Source: Carpediemonas membranifera (Eukaryota > Fornicata). From it: 64,000 bases of DNA. Made by a program: the position numbers and the translations under genes. The stretch is from positions 620,001 through 684,000 of the forward strand of contig JAHDYR010000005.1 of the NCBI GenBank assembly GCA_019828565.1, written 5' to 3'. Positions 52,458 to 61,122 of this stretch are shown here, piece after piece (the stretch's first letter is position 1; each line of letters begins with the position of its first letter). The notes beneath the pieces are model-generated. The model had not been told where the DNA came from. It searched no databases and was given only the letters and a program-made list of their open reading frames with translations.

Positions 52458-52565
52458 TGTTGTGGGTCCTACCCAAAGTTACACAGATTTACGTTATATT
52501 TAATAGTCAAGGAGTTTCTCCTCGACACCCTTGTGTCGAGTCTTCTCCTCAGTAAAAGTTCAACA
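52458..52565 (+). repeat. 108-bp LTR shared by elements D and E
   Basis: TGTTGTGGGTCCTACCC... to ...GTTCAACA. Left of it is a C-like polypurine context (ATGGAGGGGCAG), as expected of a 3' LTR of D. Right of it begins the gag of E, as expected of a 5' LTR. It contains the perfect stem CTCGACAC-CCTT-GTGTCGAG and resembles the element C LTR (TGTCGTGGGTCTTACCC). Confidence 0.75.
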
Positions 52566-54147
52566 CCCATTGAACCACAGCTCGACGCTATTAACCTCGA
52601 CCGCGAGAGCGTCCGCTCCTTCAAGAGGCAAGTCCAACGCCTCAAGGTGTTCGCACCTGACGCGAAAGCCTCCCTTTTCCTCACCGACGCCTTGTCGGAT
52701 CTCATTCAGCGACAGTTCGACCTCAACGCTGAAACCATCACCGAAGAGGAGCTCTTCAAGCACCTCGACAAGCTCGTCGGCCCTCAAACATCCCGCCAAT
52801 GGCTCGCCGAGCTGAGCAAGGTCCGCTGTGAATCCACTATCACCGACCTCAACACCCGCACCGTCCTTGTGCGCAAGTACATCAACGCATTCCAGGACAT
52901 CTTCCAGCTCTACACAAAGGGCACATTCTCCGAAGAGGAGAACCTCTCCCGCGACGACGATACCGTCATCGAAAAAGCCACCAAGCTGTGCCTCTCCCAT
53001 CTGGCACCTGACGCTTTCCAACGTGTCGTCCGCACGGAGTATGACCTCCGAAAGCCAACCAAGCTCGAGGACGTGTACAAACTCATCACCGAGGCCGCCC
53101 GGGTTGAAGACCAGCTTCGCTTGGACATGACGCGCTACGGCTACGATCTAGTGCGCACCAAGAAGGCCAGAACCAAGGCTAACAGCGACCCCGACACTGA
53201 CGAATCCTCCAGCACCAAGCAGGCCCTCCCCATCAAGGCCAAGGAAGCGGCTCCCACCTCCAAGCCGCGTCCGAACGACATCCATCCGACCAACAGGCCC
53301 CCGAAGACCCCTTGCCCCATCTGCCAGGGCAATCACTGGCGGAACGAGTGTCCCCGTTCAGAGAAGACACGCTCCAGGGGAGTCGGGCGGCGGCCTCAGA
53401 GCCAAATCTGAGCTCAAGGCCAAGACCCCGTTCGAGGCCATGATCCTTGACGATGCCGAGATCGACACCGAGGACGACGTGCTCAAGACTACGGGCCATA
53501 TAAATGGCCAAGAGTACGTGTTCCACATTGATTCATGCGCCAGACGTTCAGGGAGTTTCGGAGGGACTAGCAAAGGATCTCGCCCTACCCCATTCAACGG
53601 GCCCTACGCGGCATTATTTACTGGCAGACCAGTCAGTGGCCACCGCTAATGGCCGGACCTCCGCGGACCTCCGAGTGGCCCTAGCTGGCCACGAGACCCG
53701 CTTCACTGCCAACCTCGACATCATACCAGGGAAAAACCCCCTGATCCTCATAGGCTGCGATATTCTGAGAAGCCTCGGATGCCTCACTTCCGATGGCCTT
53801 TTTGTTAAGCTCGTGAAAGAAACCGCAGCAGACGAAGGGGACGATATTCCTTTCAGACCAGCAGAAGAATTACTGCTGGCCGACGACGTACAGCCCAACA
53901 TTGAGATCGAGGAGCTTAAGCAACCGATCACAGCGATATTGGTGCAGCACCCTCACGTTTTTGACGGCCTGGCGCCCGGAGGAGCCAAGGTGCCCGCCAT
54001 GCGCATCCCGCTAGTGGACGAACAGCACCTCGTGCAAGCCAAGCCCCGCCGCCTCAATCCCAGACGCCGTGAGCAAGTCAGAGAAGAGCTGCAGCGCCTG
54101 CGATCGGCAGGTATCACACGGGCCTCACAGGGACCGTTTGCCTCTCC
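52458..54147 (+). mobile_element. chromovirus fragment E (LTR, gag, protease, start of RT)
   Basis: Forward fragment cut at 54147 by the LTR of element C. Gag (to 53411) resembles element A gag ('RESVRSFKRQVQRLK' versus A 'SETWRSFKRDAARIK') and ends with the knuckle 'CPICQGNHWRNEC'. No start codon is seen between the LTR and gag. The protease region 'GQEYVFHIDSCA' (about 53505) is followed by a frame change, then 53540-54147 continues 'LIGCDILRSLGCL' and 'EELQRLRSAGITRASQGPFA', the start of reverse transcriptase. The rest of pol is absent. Confidence 0.82.
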
Positions 54148-54268
54148 TGTAGTCCGTTTAGGACAAGAACACTTTATGAGGAAAAGAGACGACACCAAAA
54201 GTGTCGACAGAAACCTGAAGACTATGTAAATAATGTTACTATGTAAATATTGGGTAAGACCCACGACA
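54148..54268 (-). repeat. element C 3' LTR
   Basis: 121 bp, TGTAGTCCG...CCCACGACA; one G/A difference from 60139-60259. Contains CGACAC-CAAAA-GTGTCG. Confidence 0.9.
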
Positions 54269-54689
54269 CCGCCCCTCCATGGACCCCAAAGGGGCCATGG
54301 CCTCAGGCGTATGCCACTCGTACTGATGTACGATGAGGGACTTGACCAGTTCCGAGACCTCCGATGCCACTCATTGGACCGCAGAACTCTTGCACCTTGG
54401 CGGGGAACAAGGGTGAATACCTTGTTCAAGTCTGGTGCCAGAACTGGCGATGTGAATCTAAAAGATTCGGAAAATATCTGTGGATCTCAAAAAATCCGGT
54501 CGTGGTACCACTGGTTAGCGCGCTATGTAATATGGATGATCTTACGTGAGGCATTCCGCCCCTCCACGGTCGTAAAACGGCCGTTAGAATTTGAATAGCT
54601 CGAATGAGCGTCTAAAACTGCGCATTGTGATGATCGTTGTGTTTCTCTCGGTTTGAACACTACGTCGCCGTACTTCTTATATAGCGTTT

Positions 54690-54735
54690 GAAAAACGCCC
54701 TTAGAGGCCTCAATTCGGCTTCGTTCGCGAGTTCT
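54690..54735 (+). promoter_or_regulatory. conserved 46-bp leader motif of the element C antisense gene
   Basis: Starts GAAAAACGCC, contains TCAATTCGGCTTCGTTCGCG and ends AGTTCT; 189 bp before the aORF-C start codon. A TTATATAG sequence lies just upstream. A second shared block, CTGTA ... AACATCA, follows downstream in all three elements. Confidence 0.7.
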
Positions 54736-54923
54736 CGCGTTTTTTTGTTTTGGACGAAGCGACGTTCTCTCTCGCGGCTGTAAAAAGCCTTCCTTCGTCA
54801 TTAATAACATCAGTCGTGCTCAAATTGAGCATAAATACCTGTGTATCCGGATCTGTTAGTGATGGTTACGGTTTCTTTCGAGTCGTTCATTTCCCAGTGA
54901 AAACGGGAAGCAACGAACAGTCA

Positions 54924-56162
54924 ATGTCGGACGTTAGTGCACAGATTACGCAGATGTTGGCACTACTTGACGATGAGAAGGCCCGAACGGCCTTCAAACG
55001 GTTCCTCAACCGTTATCTCGATCGCGAGCGCTTCTTCCCTACGGTCAGCGAATACCACGCTTTGTTCCGCGCCGACACTGCCCGTGGCGCGAGTGTTGCA
55101 CCCGCTGCCTCTACTGAGGGTCTTGAAAGCGCTCCCGAGGCCTCTCGCTCGCCTACGCCTTCTCCCAGTAACGACGCCGGCACGGGAGGCGACGACGTGC
55201 TTGGCGAGAGCTCTCGGCCCACCCATCAGGATAGTTCGGGCGAGATTGAGGCTGTGCCGAGCGATGATGACTCCCGACCGACGGGTGGTGACAACTCGGG
55301 TTCGGACCAGGAAACGACTGCGCACTTCTCACTGGAGGAGATGATCACGGCTGTTGCTGATGCTGGCCTGAGCTACATCACCTTGGACGTCGCTGGCACC
55401 CTGGCCGCGCTCCGTGCCGGTATGCTCTACGCATACGGGCACCTCACGGTGACCGAAACCTCTTCGGTCGTGGCCCGTGACATCTGTCGCGACGGTCTCG
55501 TGCTGTTAGCTCTATCACGTGAGTACCACACCCGGGCTGTGCTGGGTCGAACCGGTGATCCGACCGATCAAGATCTGGTGACTTTGCACCTCAGACGGCT
55601 CGACGTGAACTCGCGCACGCTCTGTCATCAGGAGCTGCGTGAGCGGATTCAGCTTCTCTCGGGACGAGGTTATACGGTCATGACACCTCACCTGCGCCGG
55701 GCCATCATGTTGGGTAATGACCCCGACCTGTATGACATGATGATCGTTGGTCACGCTCAGGGCATTCTTGACTCTGCCGACGTGCGGGAGTTCAGTCGCC
55801 AATACATCGAGGCGATCCGGACCCCCACCGGCTTCGGTCATGTGCGTCATTCCCTGATGGACAATTTCCAGTTCGTCATCGACGGTGATAATGTTCTTCC
55901 GGTCGCGCTCGACTATAACGAGCCACGCCGCTTATACGAGTTGACGGCGATCGTTGGCTACCGCTTGCATGAGGGCTCCCTTCGTCTGCTCGTGCACTAC
56001 GCTCGGCGCGAGTACAGCTCGATTGTCAAGGCGACCGAGACTATCCGTGACAGTCAGGCTGGGGTCAAGTTCTTCGCTGCTCATCCCGAGTTGGTTCGAT
56101 ACTGCACCCGGTCTGAGGACGCGAAGGGTGCTCTCTGCGGTGGTGTTTTTGGAATAAGATAA
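54924..56162 (+). CDS. antisense accessory gene of chromovirus C (aORF-C)
   Basis: A single exon of 412 residues from the ATG at 54924 ('MSDVSAQITQ'), opposite to gag-pol, with the stop 28 bp from the pol stop. The N-terminal start and the block series 'LALSREYHTRAV', 'LYELTAIVGYRLH' and 'LRLLVHYARREYS' match aORF-B and aORF-D at the same relative places. A Ser/Pro/Asp/Glu-rich low-complexity region (about 52-140, for example 'SDDDSRPTGGDNSGSDQE') is an extra insertion, and the acidic C-terminal tail of B and D is absent. No known domain, signal peptide or membrane helix. The frame upstream stays open to 54750, but the ATG at 54924 fits the other two proteins best. Confidence 0.72.
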   Translation: MSDVSAQITQMLALLDDEKARTAFKRFLNRYLDRERFFPTVSEYHALFRADTARGASVAPAASTEGLESAPEASRSPTPSPSNDAGTGGDDVLGESSRPTHQDSSGEIEAVPSDDDSRPTGGDNSGSDQETTAHFSLEEMITAVADAGLSYITLDVAGTLAALRAGMLYAYGHLTVTETSSVVARDICRDGLVLLALSREYHTRAVLGRTGDPTDQDLVTLHLRRLDVNSRTLCHQELRERIQLLSGRGYTVMTPHLRRAIMLGNDPDLYDMMIVGHAQGILDSADVREFSRQYIEAIRTPTGFGHVRHSLMDNFQFVIDGDNVLPVALDYNEPRRLYELTAIVGYRLHEGSLRLLVHYARREYSSIVKATETIRDSQAGVKFFAAHPELVRYCTRSEDAKGALCGGVFGIR

Positions 56163-56190
56163 ATGTCTGAACTGAGGCTCTGCTGAAGAT

Positions 56191-59100
56191 TTACAGACCG
56201 GCTTGCCTAGCCTCGTCTGACTTCAGGTATACGTCTAGTGCCTCAAGGTCCTTAACTGACGAATAGTCTTGCCAGGTGGCCTCTTCGTCCTCACACCCGG
56301 CCCAGTGGACGAGGTATTCCCGTTTGGACATCGGGCCTCGACCCCGAGATCGGCTGATTCGCTCGACTTCCCACTCGTCGTCAGCCGTTGCTGCGAGTGC
56401 TTTGATCTGGTCCTCTGTCAGTCTGCCTGGATTGAACTTCCGAACTCTCGATGCGTCTACCGTGATCGCTTTCGAGTTGTCCTTCTCGGACAGGTCTAGG
56501 ACCTTATACGCGACAACGACACCGTGTTGTTTCACTCCGGCGAGCCTTCGCATTGGTCCTCTCCACCCAGGTGATAACTTGTTCGGAGGTCTAGAGGGGT
56601 ACTTGACCAGGACGAATCTGCTAATGATCTCGTTTCTCGATGCGGTGGCCTTGGCGAGTGCGTCCTCTCTCATTGCTTGAACTCGGCTGCTGGCGAGCTG
56701 GATAGCTGCTGCGGCCGCCTCTCTGTGGGACTCGCTCGCGCTCGCGGTACTGGAATCGGTCACATACACGTTCTGTGGTATCCTCAGGTCGTATCCGAGT
56801 ACTATCTCGGCTGGAGACAGACGTGTTGCCGTGCGCGGTGATGAATTGACGATGAACTGGGCGACAGGTAAATTCTCGATCCAGGTTGACCCTCTGAGCT
56901 GGAACTTGCGTGCCTTAAGGATGCGTAGCACCTGCTGGTTGGCGCGCTCTACCATCCCATTGGATTGCGGGTGGTGAGCCGTGGTAATATGGATCTTGAA
57001 CCCCATCTCATCTGCGATGCGCTTGAAGAGTTGGTTCTTGAACTCTGGTCCTCCGTCGGATTGGAGAACCTCAGGGCACCCGAAGCGCAATATCCAGTTG
57101 TTGACGAGGGCGTCTGCTGCTGCCGCGCCGGTGGTATTCGAAGACGCGACTAGCTCCGTCCACCGACTGCACATGTCGATCATGACTGTAATGTAAGCTT
57201 TGCCGTCGACGGCTGGGAACGGCCCCATCGTGTCGACTGCCACCCTACGAAATGGGCGATCTACGGCTGTGTGTAATCCTGCTGGGCTGTCAACCGGGAG
57301 GCGTCTAATCACCTGGCACACCGGGCAGTTTTCGATGACCTTGTTGACCGTCTCACGCGACACTGACTTGCCTTGGTCTTTGAGTCGTTCAGTTACAACG
57401 CGTCGTGATAAGTGGGCCCCAGCGGTGAGGTGCTCTGCTTCGACGTCGCCTTCTGATGCAGGCTGTATGACGTACACTCGCGATAAGCCGTCAGCCCCAC
57501 CGTTATCGAGGCCGGCTACGTGCTTGACGTCGAAGTCCATGTCGGACATCGCCTCCGCCCATCTGCGGACCTTGGCGTTAGTCGACTTGTACATGTAAAT
57601 TAGGTTGCGATGGTCAGTGAGCAGGGTAAACTTCCCCCAGGAGAGGTACTTGTTCCACCGCTTGATAGCAGCTACGATGGCGAATGCTTCCTTCTCACCG
57701 ACGGACCACCGCGATTGCACTTGTTCGAAGGCCTTGCTCATAAAGCAGACGGGTTGACCTTCTTGCAACAGCACCGCGCCATAACCTACTCCTGATGCAT
57801 CGGTCATGATGGTGTGCTCCTTGGACGCATCGAAGATGGCGAGTGCTTCTGCTTGGGCGAGCAGTGTCTTGACTTTGCGTAATGCTTGCTCTTGCTCGTC
57901 GCCTCCCAGCGGGATCTTGGCGGCCATCGCTTGTGTCAAGGGGTGAACGACTTCTGCGAACCCGGGGACGTGGTCCCGGAAGTAGTTGAGGAACCCGACG
58001 AGCGCTTGCATTCCTTTGACTGACTTGGGCATTTCGAGATCGAGGATGTCTTGAATGCGGTCTGCTGCGATGCGTTGACAACCATGGGATATGACCCTGC
58101 CCAGGAACTCGACCTCGGCCCTCGAAAACTGGCATTTGTCACGGTTGAGCTGTAACTTGACCTGTCGGGTGCGCTGCAGAACGCTCTCGAGGTTTCTGAG
58201 GTAGTATTCCTCGTCTTCCCCGAAGACGGTGATATCGTCGATATATATGTAACACGCGTGACCGACCAGTTCGGCGAACGCTGACTCCATGGCGCGCTGG
58301 AAGTGGGCACCCGCGTTCCTCAGCCCGAACGGCATTCTGGTATATTGGTATTGACCGAGGATGGTAGTGAATGCGGTGTACTTCCTGCAGCGTTTGGTCA
58401 GCTCGACCTGGTGATACCCAGATGACAGATCTAATGTGGCGAAGATCTTCTTGTTCGGTAGTTGGGCGATCACCTCGTCGATCATCGGAATCGGGTAGTC
58501 GAAGGTGGGGGTGATCTCATTGATCTGCCGGAAATCCACCACGAAGCGCGACTTCCCGCCCTTCTTCGGCACCGTCATGGCTGGGGATGCGTATGGAGAG
58601 TTGCTCTTCTCAATAAAACCCTTAAGGGACAGCTCGTCAATGTGCTCCCGTATAATGTCTACCTTGGCTGGCGGGACGAAGTATGGTCTAGCGTTGACTA
58701 CACGGTCTTCGCGCAGTATGAGGTCGTAAGGCTCAAGGCGGCTAGGTTCGCTCCGGTCCTCGAACACGTCGCTGTAACGTCTTATGAGCTTGGCTTGTCG
58801 GTCGACGCTGGTCTGTGACATGGTGAAGAGTGGAGCCTGGTACTTGTACACGTCTGGAATCTCGACCTCGTCATCGTCACGCTCGTCGGCGTATGCCTGG
58901 GGAAGGATTCCCAACGACACCATGTCGGGGTAGCCGATAATCATGTCGAATTCCGTGTCGAGGAGCAGCATACGTGGCTTGTAGCTGCACGCCTTGGGCG
59001 TAAACGCCGAAGGTAACAGTCTCACGTCCCCCTCGACTGCGCCTTGTGCATGGAGGATCCCCTTGTTGGCGGTACGTATCGGAATAATCTCAGAGCTAAC

Positions 59101-60120
59101 TCTGGGCAGCTTGGACGCCCACGTGCTCTTAATAACGGTGACTCCGGCGCCTGAATCAAGGAGAGCGGAGAGACTATGGCCATTGATCTGGACTTTGATC
59201 AGCGGCACGGACGACTTGTACTCAGTCTTCCCAGTAGACTGAGATGACTCGTTCTTAGACTTGTCGGAACTCAAAACACACAAACACTTGGAGGATTTAC
59301 AGTAATCCTCCAGGTGGCCGAGACGGCCACACTTCTTGCAGGTGTGTTTGGCCTTCTTGCACTTAAACACGGAATGGCCTCTTCCCCCGCAGTTGTAGCA
59401 GGTGTAACCCGAGTAGTCTTTTGCGGGCCTCTCCTTTTTGATCGTCTTGGGCTTGAGATCCTTCTCAGAGGAGGGCTTCTTCGGGGTGAAGGGAGCGTCG
59501 TGTCTGCGCTCTTGACGAGATGAGGCGGTTTGACGAGAGGGAGCGTCCTCGAACGCGCTCAGCAGGTTGCGCGACTCTTGGACTTCACGTGCTAGGGCTA
59601 GGACCGCGGGCATGGCCTTCTCCAGAGGCTGATCCTCGATGAGCTCTTGAATGCGGTACATGGCCTTGGGGTTACTCTTGAAGGCACGAGTATACGTCTC
59701 TTTGAGGTTGTCCTCGTTGAGCGACTTCCCATCGAAGAGGGACAGGAGGAGGGTGAACTTCCGGTTGATACGTGCTACCTGCACCGTGTCGAAACTGTTG
59801 GCGCGCAGGCGGAAGAGCTGGAGGCGTGAAGTCTTCGCGCGCGGTTGAAGGGCTTGGCCGAGCCGCTTGAGGGTCCTTTGATCCTTGAGATCGCGAATGT
59901 TCTTCTTTGAGGCTATAAGAGGGGTATGCTCGTCGCTATCGTCAGGATCAGTGTCCAGAATGGTCGTAATGAGGTCTTGAACCGCGCTATCGATGAGGTC
60001 GGTGATATCTCGATGGCCTCCATAGACCCGATAGTCTCGGAAGGCCTCGGCGAATGCGATCAGTGCCTCTACTGAAGGAATTGTTAGTAGAGGCGGGATT
60101 AAGCGTTTCTTATCGTTCAT
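56191..60120 (-). CDS. gag-pol polyprotein of chromovirus C (1309 aa, intact)
   Basis: I chose the ATG at 60120 ('MNDKKRLIPPLL') because the open frame upstream of it lies in the LTR. Gag covers about 1-235; two CCHC knuckles follow ('CYNCGGRGHSVFKC' about 240 and 'CKKCGRLGHLEDYC' about 262). Then come protease 'LLDSGAGVTVI' (about 320), reverse transcriptase 'CYIYIDDITVFG' (about 628), RNase H 'MTDASGVGYGAVL' (about 773), integrase zinc part 'CPVCQVIRR' and core 'LQSDGGPEF' / 'SNGMVERANQQV' (about 1025-1060). A C-terminal chromodomain ('REYLVHWAGCEDEEATW', about 1275) completes it. The chromodomain classes it as a chromovirus, whose integrase is thought to read histone marks. All catalytic motifs are present, so the copy may be active. 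Confidence 0.93.
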   Translation of the reverse strand: MNDKKRLIPPLLTIPSVEALIAFAEAFRDYRVYGGHRDITDLIDSAVQDLITTILDTDPDDSDEHTPLIASKKNIRDLKDQRTLKRLGQALQPRAKTSRLQLFRLRANSFDTVQVARINRKFTLLLSLFDGKSLNEDNLKETYTRAFKSNPKAMYRIQELIEDQPLEKAMPAVLALAREVQESRNLLSAFEDAPSRQTASSRQERRHDAPFTPKKPSSEKDLKPKTIKKERPAKDYSGYTCYNCGGRGHSVFKCKKAKHTCKKCGRLGHLEDYCKSSKCLCVLSSDKSKNESSQSTGKTEYKSSVPLIKVQINGHSLSALLDSGAGVTVIKSTWASKLPRVSSEIIPIRTANKGILHAQGAVEGDVRLLPSAFTPKACSYKPRMLLLDTEFDMIIGYPDMVSLGILPQAYADERDDDEVEIPDVYKYQAPLFTMSQTSVDRQAKLIRRYSDVFEDRSEPSRLEPYDLILREDRVVNARPYFVPPAKVDIIREHIDELSLKGFIEKSNSPYASPAMTVPKKGGKSRFVVDFRQINEITPTFDYPIPMIDEVIAQLPNKKIFATLDLSSGYHQVELTKRCRKYTAFTTILGQYQYTRMPFGLRNAGAHFQRAMESAFAELVGHACYIYIDDITVFGEDEEYYLRNLESVLQRTRQVKLQLNRDKCQFSRAEVEFLGRVISHGCQRIAADRIQDILDLEMPKSVKGMQALVGFLNYFRDHVPGFAEVVHPLTQAMAAKIPLGGDEQEQALRKVKTLLAQAEALAIFDASKEHTIMTDASGVGYGAVLLQEGQPVCFMSKAFEQVQSRWSVGEKEAFAIVAAIKRWNKYLSWGKFTLLTDHRNLIYMYKSTNAKVRRWAEAMSDMDFDVKHVAGLDNGGADGLSRVYVIQPASEGDVEAEHLTAGAHLSRRVVTERLKDQGKSVSRETVNKVIENCPVCQVIRRLPVDSPAGLHTAVDRPFRRVAVDTMGPFPAVDGKAYITVMIDMCSRWTELVASSNTTGAAAADALVNNWILRFGCPEVLQSDGGPEFKNQLFKRIADEMGFKIHITTAHHPQSNGMVERANQQVLRILKARKFQLRGSTWIENLPVAQFIVNSSPRTATRLSPAEIVLGYDLRIPQNVYVTDSSTASASESHREAAAAAIQLASSRVQAMREDALAKATASRNEIISRFVLVKYPSRPPNKLSPGWRGPMRRLAGVKQHGVVVAYKVLDLSEKDNSKAITVDASRVRKFNPGRLTEDQIKALAATADDEWEVERISRSRGRGPMSKREYLVHWAGCEDEEATWQDYSSVKDLEALDVYLKSDEARQAGL

Positions 60121-60128
60121 GGAAGGAA

Positions 60129-60138
60129 TTTCTAGAAA
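60129..60138. other. 10-bp palindrome at the primer-binding position of element C
   Basis: TTTCTAGAAA, perfectly self-complementary, directly against the 5' LTR and 8 bp before the gag-pol start codon. Confidence 0.8.
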
Positions 60139-60259
60139 TGTAGTCCGTTTAGGACAAGAACACTTTATGAGGAAAAAAGACGACACCAAAAGTGTCGACA
60201 GAAACCTGAAGACTATGTAAATAATGTTACTATGTAAATATTGGGTAAGACCCACGACA
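60139..60259 (-). repeat. element C 5' LTR
   Basis: 121 bp, paired with 54148-54268; one base differs within the A-rich run near 60175. Confidence 0.9.
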
Positions 60260-61122
60260 AGCCATAGGCACCTGCCAATAGCCTGAGGTCAGGTCCAGGG
60301 CGGCAAATCGGTAAGGTAAGGTAAGGTTTCCTATTCCATGGGGTCTTGGACAATGATGGTCCCAGACATCTGGGTCATACTGTTAAAAACGGGGTTTCGA
60401 TGCCTGAGGAAGTCGTGAGGAAGTGAAAATGGCGATATCCGAAACTAAAACCCCTGAAGCCGATTTAAATACTACAGCAGGTGCTTTATAGATGAATAAC
60501 GCATATCTTACATCTTTGTCGAGCATTGCTTTGCTCATCGGCGAGTAATCCGTGAAACGCATTTTATGTAGTTGGTGAAAAGTGGTCGTCATGACAAGCT
60601 GAGCTATAAGCAAGTTCAGTACTACTGGCTATACATCCTCTCTTGGTTTCAGCTCTCAGCAATGTCAGTCGCTGGGTTCTATTGATTGAATCACACGATC
60701 TCGGGATTGGTGTAGTGCTAACACTAACTGAGCATACTAGGGTGCTATATGACCTTCATGCAGCACCCGACTATGTTCGGTTAGTATTAGCACTTCATCA
60801 ATCTTGAGATATAAAAGATGTGGTACCATATCTCGTCGATGACAACATTGCAGAACATTTCGCCAACAGTAGATGTGTATCATAGCCTATAAGGGCTAAT
60901 GGTATGCTTCATCTTTATCGACGCCGTCGAAGGTGCCCAAAGACGTTGTGAAAGGGAAGCTTTTTCAAATCCTCATCTGTGGAAAACTGAACTCCTCAGT
61001 GGCGGTGATCATGGCACAGCGGGTCGAAGAGAGCCCTCTCGCTGTGATGTTGCTCAGCTGGGTTGGGGGTGTGGGACCGATGCTCTCAACTATCGAAGCT
61101 TGTATGAATCAACGTAATTTAC
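60260..61122. other. intergenic region between element C and eEF1B gamma
   Basis: No protein-like frame. It holds a short GGTAA tandem run (about 60310-60330), the long hairpin at 60699-60809 and a TATAAAAG box directly after it. Confidence 0.6.
60699..60809. repeat. imperfect inverted repeat, two 54-bp arms, 3-bp loop
   Basis: Arms 60699-60752 and 60756-60809 are reverse complements at about 43 of 54 positions by eye, for example GTGCTAACACTAAC against GTTAGTATTAGCAC. A transcript would fold into one long hairpin. It could be a small-RNA precursor, a MITE-like relic or a structured regulatory site. Confidence 0.7.

Larger units (their letters stand above)
46929..52565 (+). mobile_element. 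Ty3/gypsy chromovirus D, 5' end missing, decayed
   Basis: Forward element whose gag starts in or before the gap. It runs through frameshifted gag-pol (to 50715), the antisense gene (51841-50758), the 46-bp leader motif (minus, 52077-52032) and a polypurine-like GGAGGGGCAG to a 108-bp LTR at 52458-52565. It is a relative of element C: gag blocks 'LRRLGAAL' and 'RRFNLLLKL' match C 'LKRLGQAL' and 'NRKFTLLLSL'. Confidence 0.8.
54148..60259 (-). mobile_element. Ty3/gypsy chromovirus C, intact gag-pol, with antisense gene
   Basis: 6112 bp with 121-bp LTRs (54148-54268 and 60139-60259) differing at one base by eye. A polypurine tract (minus, about 54278-54269) abuts the 3' LTR. Gag-pol is one intact frame of 1309 codons and an antisense gene (54924-56162) lies between pol and the 3' LTR. 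No target duplication is visible: the outer flanks are CTCC and AGCC. The left flank is element E reverse transcriptase, but the right flank is not its continuation, which points to a deletion, recombination or assembly join after insertion. Confidence 0.9.
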
